NCBI GenBank assembly: GCA_050258755.1
Contig: JBLMZI010000002.1
Span: forward strand, 62,001-126,000
Length of the DNA stretch: 64,000 bases
Direction of reading: 5' to 3'
Source: JBLMZI01 sp050258755
Lineage (GTDB): Bacteria > Bacillota > Syntrophomonadia > Syntrophomonadales > DTU052
Part shown: positions 1 through 6,720 of the stretch, in pieces
Position numbering within the stretch: the first letter of the stretch is position 1
Layout: every line of letters starts with the position of its first letter
Translations under genes and position numbers: made by a program
The notes under the pieces: model-generated
The model's input: the letters and a program-made list of their open reading frames with translations, nothing else
The model's database searches: none
What the model was told of the DNA's origin: nothing

Positions 1-1
1 G

Positions 2-883
2 CTTGGGGCATCTGCGATCATCGCGGGATCGACTCAGGTTCTGGAAGGCTTTGCGCCGGACAAAGCCCTTGCAGTGATCGAAAAGTATAAGGTCACGGTT
101 CTGGGGCAAGTCCCAACCATGTATGCCATGGAATTTGCGCTGCCGGACTATGGCCGGTACGACCTGTCTTCGCTTCGGGCAGCCGTCATCAGCGGGGCCC
201 CGGCGCCGACCGAACTGCTGCGCAAGATGGTGGAAACCATGGTGCCGGTTTGTTACAACTGTCTCGGCCTAACCGAGGTTTCCGGTCTGATTACCTATAC
301 TGCGGCTGGCGCCGATCTGGAGACCCTGAACCAGACGGTGGGCAAATGCGCGCCGGAATTCGAAATGAAAATCGTGGACCAAAACCGAAAACCGGTGCCG
401 GACGGTACCCCGGGCGAGATCGCTTATCGCGGAACCTCGGTGATCAAGGAATATTTCAAACTGCCCGATGCGACCAAAGCCGCGATTGACGAAGCGGGTT
501 GGCTGTATTCAGGCGATCTCGGCTTTATTGACGATGACGGCAATCTCAGGCTGGTTGGCCGTGCCAAGGAGATGTACATCACCGGCGGTTACAATGTCTA
601 CCCGCCGGAAATCGAGGATTGTCTGATGCGTTATCCCGGTGTGATGATGACGGCCTGTATTGGGGTTCCTGATCCGATCCAGGGCGAGGTCGGCCGCGCC
701 TATATCGTCCCGCTGCCAGGCGTCACGCTGGATGCGGCCGAAATCCAAGCTTTCCTGGAGAAGCACCTGGCGGATTACAAGGTTCCGCGCCAGTACGTGT
801 TCCGGGAGATGCTGCCGATGACCCTGCTTGGCAAGATCGAGAAAAAGCTGCTGCGCCAGGAAATCGAAGACGAATTAAAATAG
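2..883 (+). CDS. Acyl-CoA synthetase (AMP-binding), C-terminal part, cut by window edge
   Basis: The reading frame is open to the left edge, so the N-terminal part lies outside; 293 residues and the stop are visible. The protein would activate a carboxylic acid with ATP to an acyl-adenylate and then an acyl-CoA. Visible family motifs are GLTEVSG, the YSGDLG segment, the hinge region with GRAKEMYITGGYNVYP, and the late lysine in GKIEKKLLR that serves adenylation in this superfamily. The downstream FabG-type reductase begins 34 bases later on the same strand, so the two probably share a transcript. The acid used cannot be told from this part. Confidence 0.9.
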   Translation, partial: LGASAIIAGSTQVLEGFAPDKALAVIEKYKVTVLGQVPTMYAMEFALPDYGRYDLSSLRAAVISGAPAPTELLRKMVETMVPVCYNCLGLTEVSGLITYTAAGADLETLNQTVGKCAPEFEMKIVDQNRKPVPDGTPGEIAYRGTSVIKEYFKLPDATKAAIDEAGWLYSGDLGFIDDDGNLRLVGRAKEMYITGGYNVYPPEIEDCLMRYPGVMMTACIGVPDPIQGEVGRAYIVPLPGVTLDAAEIQAFLEKHLADYKVPRQYVFREMLPMTLLGKIEKKLLRQEIEDELK

Positions 884-917
884 GACCGAAGGATGACGCA
901 GAAAGTGAGGGAATGGT

Positions 918-1658
918 ATGCGGCTGAAAGACAAAGTGGCCCTGATCACCGGTGCCGGCAAAGGGATCGGCGCGGCCATTGCCCGCCGGTTTGCCCGCGA
1001 AGGCGCCTGGCTGGCCCTGTGTGATATCAACGAGCAGACCGTGCGCGAAACCGCAAAACAGCTCAGCGCGGCCGGTGCCAAAGTGTTGGCCGCGCCGGTC
1101 GATGTGACGAACCGGATGCAGGTTGAAGCTATGGTCGAAAAGACCCTGGTTCGTTACGGAACGGTGGATATTCTGATCAATAACGCCGGGATCAACCGCG
1201 ACGCTCTGATGCACAAAATGACTGAGGAGAACTGGGACGCGGTCCTGGAAACCAACCTGAAAGGCACTTTCTACTGTATCCAGGCGGTGATCGACATTAT
1301 GCGCGACCGGGGCTATGGCCGAATTATTAACCTGTCTTCGACCAGCCGGTTTGGCAACGTCGGTCAGGCCAATTACGCCGCCTCCAAAGCCGGCATTGTC
1401 GGCCTGACCCGCGCGATCGCCAAAGAATTGGGGCCCAAAGGTGTCACTGCAAACTGCATCGCCCCTGGAACCATCATCACCGACATGTTTATGGCCACTC
1501 CGGAGAACATCCGCGAATTGGCCAAAGTCATCATCCCATTAAAACGCCACGGCACGGTTGACGAAGTCGCCAATGTCGCCCTTTTCCTGGCCAGCGACGA
1601 AGCATCCTATGTCACCGGCCAGTGCATCCACGTGGATGGCGGGATGTGTATGCCGTAA
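918..1658 (+). CDS. SDR-family reductase, 3-oxoacyl-ACP / acetoacetyl-CoA reductase type
   Basis: The 246-residue protein has the full classical short-chain dehydrogenase pattern: nucleotide-binding GAGKGIG near residue 12, NNAG near residue 90, and a catalytic Ser-Tyr-Lys set (LSSTS followed by YAASK). It ends in the YVTGQ..HVDGG segment typical of FabG. It should reduce a 3-oxoacyl thioester with NAD(P)H in the cytoplasm. A GTGAGGG ribosome site precedes the ATG. It follows the acyl-CoA synthetase directly and is followed by a strong hairpin terminator, so it closes that operon. FabG paralogues act on many substrates, so the symbol is left blank. Confidence 0.9.
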   Translation: MRLKDKVALITGAGKGIGAAIARRFAREGAWLALCDINEQTVRETAKQLSAAGAKVLAAPVDVTNRMQVEAMVEKTLVRYGTVDILINNAGINRDALMHKMTEENWDAVLETNLKGTFYCIQAVIDIMRDRGYGRIINLSSTSRFGNVGQANYAASKAGIVGLTRAIAKELGPKGVTANCIAPGTIITDMFMATPENIRELAKVIIPLKRHGTVDEVANVALFLASDEASYVTGQCIHVDGGMCMP

Positions 1659-1682
1659 GTGGCAGACCACTCCTACAGCGAA

Positions 1683-1710
1683 AAAAGCCGGTTCTCGCGA
1701 ACCGGCTTTT
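1683..1710. terminator. Bidirectional rho-independent terminator
   Basis: A perfect 12-bp stem (1683-1694 with 1699-1710) closes a TCGC loop and has A/T runs on both sides. It can end the FabG operon on the plus strand and the selenoprotein pair on the minus strand. Confidence 0.85.
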
Positions 1711-1735
1711 CTATTGTCCTACCGTCGATACCATC

Positions 1736-1948
1736 TTACGATTGCTCCTTTGCCGCCGGCACCACTTCACGGCCGCGGCGTACCAGAAAGAGGCCAAGGG
1801 CCATGCAGACCGCATGAAACACGAACGGTGCAATCAACTGGAGCAAGGTGGTCAATTGATGGGAGAAGACCCCTCCCACAATGCCGATCGCTCAGCCCAC
1901 GCCCGTTAAAAGCAGAAGATATCCAATCCCTGCGAGCACCTTTTCCAT
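1736..1948 (-). CDS. Small membrane protein with in-frame TGA, predicted selenoprotein (copy 2)
   Basis: Seventy codons from ATG 1948 to TAA 1736, with TGA at codon 19 (1892-1894). Reading TGA as selenocysteine gives two hydrophobic helices (about residues 4-28 and 33-57) and a charged tail ending KEQS. A GAGGG ribosome site lies 7 bases before the ATG. Thirteen bases after the TGA comes a 6-bp hairpin whose loop, GGGTCTT, contains GGTCT as in the E. coli fdhF SECIS. The protein aligns with its upstream neighbour around U-x-I-G and V-F-x-x-Q, and both have a His in helix 2. The start lies 18 bases after the stop of copy 1. No function is recognised. An alternative reading is a point-mutated pseudogene, but two paralogues broken at the same aligned residue makes that unlikely. 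Confidence 0.72.
1860..1878 (-). promoter_or_regulatory. SECIS-like hairpin of copy 2
   Basis: On the minus strand TGGGAG pairs with CTCCCA around the loop GGGTCTT. The loop begins 20 bases after the TGA, inside the 16-37 base range described for bacterial SECIS elements, with G at the loop start. Confidence 0.65.
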
Positions 1949-1966
1949 CAGCGTTCCCTCGCTTTC

Positions 1967-2146
1967 TTACGCAACAGCCTTCATCAGAAACCACAAGGCC
2001 AGAATCGCCGTCACGCCGTGTACGCCGTAACCGACCATCGAATGCAGCGCCAGGACTTTGTGTTGACCGCGGAAAACTTCCGCCATGACCCCGATGATTC
2101 ACACCAACGAAAAAATCCACGTAATGATCGCTAATGCCCACCACAC
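1967..2146 (-). CDS. Small membrane protein with in-frame TGA, predicted selenoprotein (copy 1)
   Basis: Sixty codons from GTG 2146 to TAA 1967, with TGA at codon 16 (2099-2101). The GGAAGGGGG ribosome site lies about 8 bases before the GTG. Decoded through the TGA, the 59-residue product has a Trp-rich N-terminal helix containing the selenocysteine, a short charged turn (EVFRGQHK), and a second helix with His residues. Fifteen bases after the TGA lies a perfect 6-bp hairpin with a GTT loop. Residues after the TGA match copy 2 in the pattern U-x-I-G-(V/I)-x-x-x-V-F-x-x-Q. It lies 155 bases downstream of the ABC permease gene, on the same strand. TGA acts as a normal stop elsewhere in the window (for example in the PhnB-like gene ending at 9723), so a changed genetic code does not explain it. 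Function unknown. Confidence 0.72.
2069..2083 (-). promoter_or_regulatory. SECIS-like hairpin of copy 1
   Basis: On the minus strand GCGGAA pairs with TTCCGC around GTT. The loop begins 22 bases after the TGA, the spacing expected of a bacterial SECIS, and opens with G then U as in known loops. Confidence 0.6.
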
Positions 2147-2281
2147 AAGCAGATCCCCCTTCCGTTCTACAAAACCAAAACATGTTTAGTTATTATTTAC
2201 CATTTTTTCGCCCTGATCAGCTGAATTCCCTGCCTTTCTATTCCTATGCGATTTTCCGGATCGCGCGAACCGTTGAAAGGA

Positions 2282-2295
2282 GGTTTTATAAAACC
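2282..2295. other. 14-bp perfect palindrome between permease and selenoprotein genes
   Basis: GGTTTTATAAAACC reads the same on both strands. It sits just past the permease stop and 136 bases before the start of copy 1. It could be an operator; no clear promoter boxes were found around it. Confidence 0.35.
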
Positions 2296-2301
2296 GACCG
2301 C

Positions 2302-3042
2302 CTAACGCCAGGAACTCAGGAAGGTCTCACACAGGTCAATCGCGGTAAACAACAGGAAGCCCATGAGACTTAGCACCACAATGCCGGCGTACATTTCGAG
2401 ATAGTTGACCCGCATCCAGGCATCCATCACGAAATAGCCCATGCCGTACTGGGTACCGAAAGTTTCGGTGAAAAACAGGATGGAAATAACGGTGCCAAGG
2501 GCCAATCGCGTCGCGGTGAGGACCTCGGATAGGGTGGCGGGAACAACGATGTGGATAAGCATCTGCCGCCGGTTCGCGCCCAGTGAGCGCAGCGACCGGA
2601 AAATTTCGTCCGGGATGTTCTTCACAGCATCCCTTGAGGTGACAATGATCTGAAAGACAGCGATCAGCACAATCATAATCAGCTTGGCGGTTTCGCCCAG
2701 CCCAAACAGCAGCATCACGATCGGAAGCAGCGCAAGCTTCGGGACCGGATAAGTGAAATACACCAGCGGTGAAAGGATTTTATCGGCTTTCGCAAAGGCG
2801 CCCATGAAAAACCCGAGCGGAACGCCGATCAGGATCGAAATCCCGATGCCCGCCGCAATCCGGCCCAGGCTGTAAAGGGCGTGAATCTCCATTTTGGCCC
2901 CAAATATCTCCCCGATACAGGCAAATACCGACCAGGGGTCAGGAATGATCGGCAGCCGTACGGTCCAGGCCGCAAGCCACCAGACCGCGATGACCACCGC
3001 CACGCTGTACAGAGCGCCCCGCCATTTTTCGCTCCTCGCCAT
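2302..3042 (-). CDS. ABC transporter permease, SsuC/TauC type
   Basis: The 246-residue protein is a binding-protein-dependent inner-membrane permease with about six hydrophobic segments. The cytoplasmic loop SLGANRRQMLIHIVVPATL is the EAA motif that docks onto the ATPase. Together with the two genes upstream it forms a SsuABC-like importer of the nitrate/sulfonate/taurine class. The ATPase gene ends 9 bases before its start. The substrate cannot be read from sequence. Being followed on the same strand by two predicted selenoprotein genes is unusual for this family. Confidence 0.92.
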   Translation of the reverse strand: MARSEKWRGALYSVAVVIAVWWLAAWTVRLPIIPDPWSVFACIGEIFGAKMEIHALYSLGRIAAGIGISILIGVPLGFFMGAFAKADKILSPLVYFTYPVPKLALLPIVMLLFGLGETAKLIMIVLIAVFQIIVTSRDAVKNIPDEIFRSLRSLGANRRQMLIHIVVPATLSEVLTATRLALGTVISILFFTETFGTQYGMGYFVMDAWMRVNYLEMYAGIVVLSLMGFLLFTAIDLCETFLSSWR

Positions 3043-3051
3043 TGCTTCCTA

Positions 3052-3792
3052 TCATCCTTTGTTCAAGATGCTGCGCAGCCGCACCGACATTGCATAGTAG
3101 TCGTCTTTGAAGCGCACATTGTCCAGCTGGAAGCACGGGTTTTCAACGACTTCCAGGATTTGCCCCGGTCCTTCCGAAAACACGACGATCCGGCTCCCCA
3201 GATACAAGGCCTCGTCCACACTGTGGGTAATAAAAACCGTGGTAACCCGATGCTTTTGCCAAATAGACAAAAAAAGAGCCTGAATTTCTTCCCGGGTGAT
3301 GGCATCCAGGGCTGAAAAGGGCTCATCCATCAGCAGCAGATCAGGCTTCATGATAAAAGCGCGCGCAATCGCCACCCGCTGCTGCTGGCCGCCGCTTAAT
3401 TCCTTTGGATACCGATCCAGCAGTTCGTCAATCCCCAGCTCTTTTAAGAGGAAGCAGCCGTATTCGTCCAGCCGGGCGTGACCGTCTTTAATGGTTAAGC
3501 CCAGCAGCACATTCTGGCGCACCGTTTTCCAGGGGAGCAATCCGTAGTTCTGCGGAACAAGTCCAATCCGCTGCTTTTTCGGATTCACAGCCTGACCGCT
3601 GATCCGGACCCTGCCCGAATAATCGGAAACGATACCGGACAACACATGCAGCAGGGTGGATTTACCGCAGCCGGACGGCCCGATGAAGGTCACGATTTCC
3701 CCCGCGCTAATCTCAATGCTGATGCCGCCCAGTGCCGGGACCGTGCCTTGCCCGCTTTGATACTGTACTGAGAGTTGATCAATCGAAATCAC
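3052..3792 (-). CDS. ABC transporter ATPase, SsuB/TauB type
   Basis: The 246-residue cytoplasmic ATPase shows Walker A GPSGCGKST near residue 40, Q-loop VPQNYGLLPW, signature LSGGQQQRVAIARAF, Walker B LLLMDEPFSALD and the H-loop VFITHSVDEAL. This order and spacing fit the SsuB/TauB/NrtD group. It starts with GTG six bases after the stop of the binding lipoprotein gene. It should energise the permease encoded immediately downstream. Confidence 0.93.
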   Translation of the reverse strand: MISIDQLSVQYQSGQGTVPALGGISIEISAGEIVTFIGPSGCGKSTLLHVLSGIVSDYSGRVRISGQAVNPKKQRIGLVPQNYGLLPWKTVRQNVLLGLTIKDGHARLDEYGCFLLKELGIDELLDRYPKELSGGQQQRVAIARAFIMKPDLLLMDEPFSALDAITREEIQALFLSIWQKHRVTTVFITHSVDEALYLGSRIVVFSEGPGQILEVVENPCFQLDNVRFKDDYYAMSVRLRSILNKG

Positions 3793-3798
3793 GTTGTT

Positions 3799-4755
3799 CT
3801 ATTCCTTTAACAGACTGTCATCCACCAGGTCTTTATACGTATAATTGTTCGTTATCAGGCCTTTGTCCCGCATCCACTCGATCACACTGTCGACGATTTT
3901 AGGGTCTGGGGCTGCCGCATACTTGTATTTTGGCAGCTGCAGCGAATCCTTCACGCCAGCGGGAAAGCCCTGGGACTGGATGATGGTATCGATATAGCTG
4001 GCGGCCGGTTCCTTGGCCATGTAATCCACCGCCTGGTTATAGGCTCGAAAGATGGCTTTGATCTCTTCCGGGTTTTGCGCCAGGCTTTGTGCGGTAAAGG
4101 CAATGGCGCCAGCTTTGTTGGCCATTTGATCGGTGCTGTTCAGCACTCGGGCTCCGTCTTTGACTGCAAGACCTGCCAGCGGTTCCGGCAGAATTGCGGC
4201 ATCGATTTTCCCGGTCTCAAGCATTTCAAACCGTGTGGGCAGCGGCGGAATCGCCACTTTCTTTACCGCTGCCGGCTGGATCTTTCCGGCCGAGAGCATC
4301 TGGTCAAGGGTATACTCCATGATGGTATTCGTGGAAAGCCCGATGCTCTTACCTTCCAGGGCCGCAGTCGAGGTCAGTCCGCTGTTCTTTCCGGCCAGCA
4401 ATTCGATATTTCCTTCATTCCTGGATACGATGCGCAGCTTGATCCCGCCTTCGTTGGCAAAAGCCACAGCGACAACATCGGTGATCATCCCGTCGAGCTG
4501 CCCGCTCTGCAGGGCGCTGTCCCGGTCCTTTGCGCTCTTGAACGGCTCCAGTTTTACCGAAACGGCTTCTTTCTTAAAATAACCGTTCTTTTGAGCAATC
4601 ACGAACGGAATCGATTCAACGTCCGGCATCACACCAATGACGATCGTCTTTTTCGGTTCGGCTTTTTCCGGTTTTCCGCTGTCCGATTTGGGCGCACATC
4701 CCGCAAGGCTGATTCCAAACACGATCAGCAGCAGCAGACTGAATATCTTTTTCAC
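3799..4755 (-). CDS. NMT1/SsuA-like substrate-binding lipoprotein
   Basis: A 318-residue exported protein with a lipoprotein signal: the charged start MKKIF, a hydrophobic core and the lipobox LAGC, so Cys 20 would be lipidated and the protein held on the outer face of the membrane. The rest resembles the NMT1/THI5-like class (PFVIAQKNGYFKKEAVSV; DGMITD; EMLETGKIDAAILPEP), which binds small anions, sulfonates or thiamine precursors. It is first in the ABC operon. GTG is the start, behind GGCGGGAT. The ligand is unknown. Confidence 0.9.
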   Translation of the reverse strand: MKKIFSLLLLIVFGISLAGCAPKSDSGKPEKAEPKKTIVIGVMPDVESIPFVIAQKNGYFKKEAVSVKLEPFKSAKDRDSALQSGQLDGMITDVVAVAFANEGGIKLRIVSRNEGNIELLAGKNSGLTSTAALEGKSIGLSTNTIMEYTLDQMLSAGKIQPAAVKKVAIPPLPTRFEMLETGKIDAAILPEPLAGLAVKDGARVLNSTDQMANKAGAIAFTAQSLAQNPEEIKAIFRAYNQAVDYMAKEPAASYIDTIIQSQGFPAGVKDSLQLPKYKYAAAPDPKIVDSVIEWMRDKGLITNNYTYKDLVDDSLLKE

Positions 4756-4856
4756 CTGTCATCCCGCCTTTATCAAAGAATATAAAATACCGTCCATACT
4801 TCTAGCATTATAGCGCAACTGTCCTCAAAAAGCGGGATAGATACGCATGTATCACA

Positions 4857-4881
4857 AAAGCCTGCATTCGATGCAGGCTTT
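4857..4881 (-). terminator. Terminator after the acetyltransferase gene
   Basis: An 11-bp perfect stem (4857-4867 with 4871-4881) closes a 3-base loop and is followed by T residues on the minus strand. Confidence 0.75.
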
Positions 4882-4926
4882 ATCCAACCCGGGTCAATCC
4901 AATTAGCTTGCCCGTGTGCGCAGGTT

Positions 4927-5379
4927 CTATATCGATGATTCAGTCAGCTGCAGGTCCTGATACATGCATAAACCGGATTCGCCGGAAGGCGTAAAACCGG
5001 TGTGCAGCCAGAACCGGGCCGCCTGATCATCCCGGGCCCGGAGCACGATCCGCTCGAAAACCGTACCCCGAACCTGATCGATAAATAGCCGCATAATCTG
5101 ACTGCCCAGCCCCTGACCGTGCGGGAAAACGACAAAGAAAATAATGCGGATCAACGGACGGTCCAGGCAAAAGCCTTCCGGATGTTCAAATTCATTAATA
5201 GGGTCAAACAGCACGAAATAGAATTCCAACCCGCCGCCAAAGTATTCGATATACCAGTGTTTATTAAAATGGCGGTGAATCTTCACCTGTTCGCCCAACA
5301 ACAGGGAAGCGGCCCGCTGAAAGCGGCTGAATGCATCGAGATCATCCCTTTCCGGATAGGGCTCATACACTTCCTCCAT
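4927..5379 (-). CDS. GNAT-family N-acetyltransferase
   Basis: A 150-residue single-domain protein. The segment VFPHGQGLGSQIMRLFID is the acetyl-CoA pyrophosphate loop (Q-x-x-G-x-G form) and the next helix and strand (RIVLRARDDQAARFWLHTGF) are typical GNAT motif B. A GGGGGTGA ribosome site lies before the ATG. It stands alone with its own terminator. The acceptor substrate is unknown. Confidence 0.8.
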   Translation of the reverse strand: MEEVYEPYPERDDLDAFSRFQRAASLLLGEQVKIHRHFNKHWYIEYFGGGLEFYFVLFDPINEFEHPEGFCLDRPLIRIIFFVVFPHGQGLGSQIMRLFIDQVRGTVFERIVLRARDDQAARFWLHTGFTPSGESGLCMYQDLQLTESSI

Positions 5380-5700
5380 GAAGATTCACCCCCCACACAC
5401 AGACTCACTTGCAACAGATTATGGCCGCAGCAGGCTTTTTCAGAAGTCTGCTGTCAATTCCTTCCCAACAAAAACGGTCTTATCATTATCATACCGCAAA
5501 GAAACAATCATTGGGCCGCGGGCAGCACGATAGTGCGCGCAAACGAACCTCCGCCGCGAATCCCGATCAATGCCGCGGCAACCCGAAAGCTGTGCTTGGT
5601 TCGCTGCGTGCCCGGCCAAAGGGTTCAACAGCGGTTAGGAATGCGATACACTTTTAGAATAAGGCATTTCTCATGGGCAACGGAGGTTGAAACAGCCAGC
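5380..5700. other. Intergenic region between divergent acetyltransferase and MBL genes
   Basis: About 320 bases without a convincing gene. Short open frames exist on both strands but lack ribosome sites and credible composition. It should hold promoters for both divergent genes; an AT-rich stretch near 5478-5492 could serve the minus-strand gene but no clear pair of boxes was found. Confidence 0.4.
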
Positions 5701-6720
5701 ATGATAACTGAAGTGGTTCCGAATATCTTTCGGTTTGAGATTCTCATGCCTGGTCCCTTAAAAAGCGTGAACTGCTACCTGATGCGGGGAAGCGACGGCT
5801 GGTCGCTTATCGATTCCGGGCCGAAAATGCCCGGCATGAAACAGCGGTGGGAAGCGGCCTTTGCAGAGTGTGGGGCCGCCTTCAGCGATCTGGCTTCGAT
5901 TGTCATTACCCATGCCCATGTCGACCATCTGGGCATGGCGGGATGGCTGCAGCAGCAAAGCGGCGCCCGGGTATACATGTCTGCGCCGGAATACAACAGT
6001 CTCCAGGAACATTACAATAAAGACTTCGATACCTCCAGACTGACGACGGCCTTGACCGAGCTTGGGCTCGAAAAGTCGGAATCCGATCGAATTTCAACCA
6101 TTTTCGGCTCGGCGGAACCCATGATCGCGCCACGACCCGAGGTGACCGTACTGAATGATCCCACGATCTCGCTCAGCGGCATCGAATGGGAGATTCTCTT
6201 GACCACTGGACATACGGATGGCCACATCTGCCTGTACAGCCGGGAACAGCACCTGCTGCTGTCCGGCGATCAGGTGCTGCCGTCGATCACCTCGGTGATC
6301 AAGTTTCCCAACAGCGCCGATGATAACCCCCTGGGCGACTACCTGGATTCCCTGCGTCAGTTGTCCAAACTGGACAGCGGAATGGTGCTGCCGGCTCATG
6401 GCGGTGTGATTCAGAATCTTTCGGTTCGGATCCGGGAACTGTTCGCTCATCATGACGAGCGTTTGGGCTTCATCCTGGACCGGCTCCGGCAGAACGGGGA
6501 ACAGACTGTCAAGCAGTTGGTGGACGCCCTGTGGGGAAAGACGCTGAATACCGTCGACTTGTTTCTGGCCACCGGTGAGATTACTTCCCACCTGATCTAT
6601 CTTCGCAATCAAAACCGGATTTGCACCCGGCAAAGCGGCGCCGAAAAGGACTTGATCTTTTTTTCTATACCCCTTTCATCGACAGAGCGACCTTCCCCCG
6701 CTCACGGTCAACCGAGATAA
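5701..6720 (+). CDS. MBL-fold metallo-hydrolase
   Basis: The 339-residue protein has the zinc signature THAHVDHLGMAG (HxHxDH), then a later His in TTGHTDGH, Asp in LSGDQVL and His in LPAHGG, a complete binuclear metal set. The C-terminal part resembles the winged-helix tail of LACTB2/BLH-type hydrolases. The frame is open further upstream, but ATG 5701 is chosen because the N-terminus MITEVVPNIFRF matches family starts and the extension reads as non-coding. A GGAGG lies 14 bases upstream, a rather long spacing. Its 3' end overlaps the convergent tex gene by 56 bases. Substrate unknown. Confidence 0.87.
   Translation: MITEVVPNIFRFEILMPGPLKSVNCYLMRGSDGWSLIDSGPKMPGMKQRWEAAFAECGAAFSDLASIVITHAHVDHLGMAGWLQQQSGARVYMSAPEYNSLQEHYNKDFDTSRLTTALTELGLEKSESDRISTIFGSAEPMIAPRPEVTVLNDPTISLSGIEWEILLTTGHTDGHICLYSREQHLLLSGDQVLPSITSVIKFPNSADDNPLGDYLDSLRQLSKLDSGMVLPAHGGVIQNLSVRIRELFAHHDERLGFILDRLRQNGEQTVKQLVDALWGKTLNTVDLFLATGEITSHLIYLRNQNRICTRQSGAEKDLIFFSIPLSSTERPSPAHGQPR

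Noticed and set aside
1767..2183. A 138-codon uninterrupted minus-strand frame across the selenoprotein region
   Set aside because: It has no ribosome site and its product is rich in Arg, Gly, Ser and Cys with no fold features, while another frame has two genes with good ribosome sites, membrane helices and mutual similarity.
5119..5700. N-terminal extension of the MBL hydrolase by 194 codons
   Set aside because: The extension overlaps the acetyltransferase gene on the other strand, has no domain features, and the family start fits ATG 5701.
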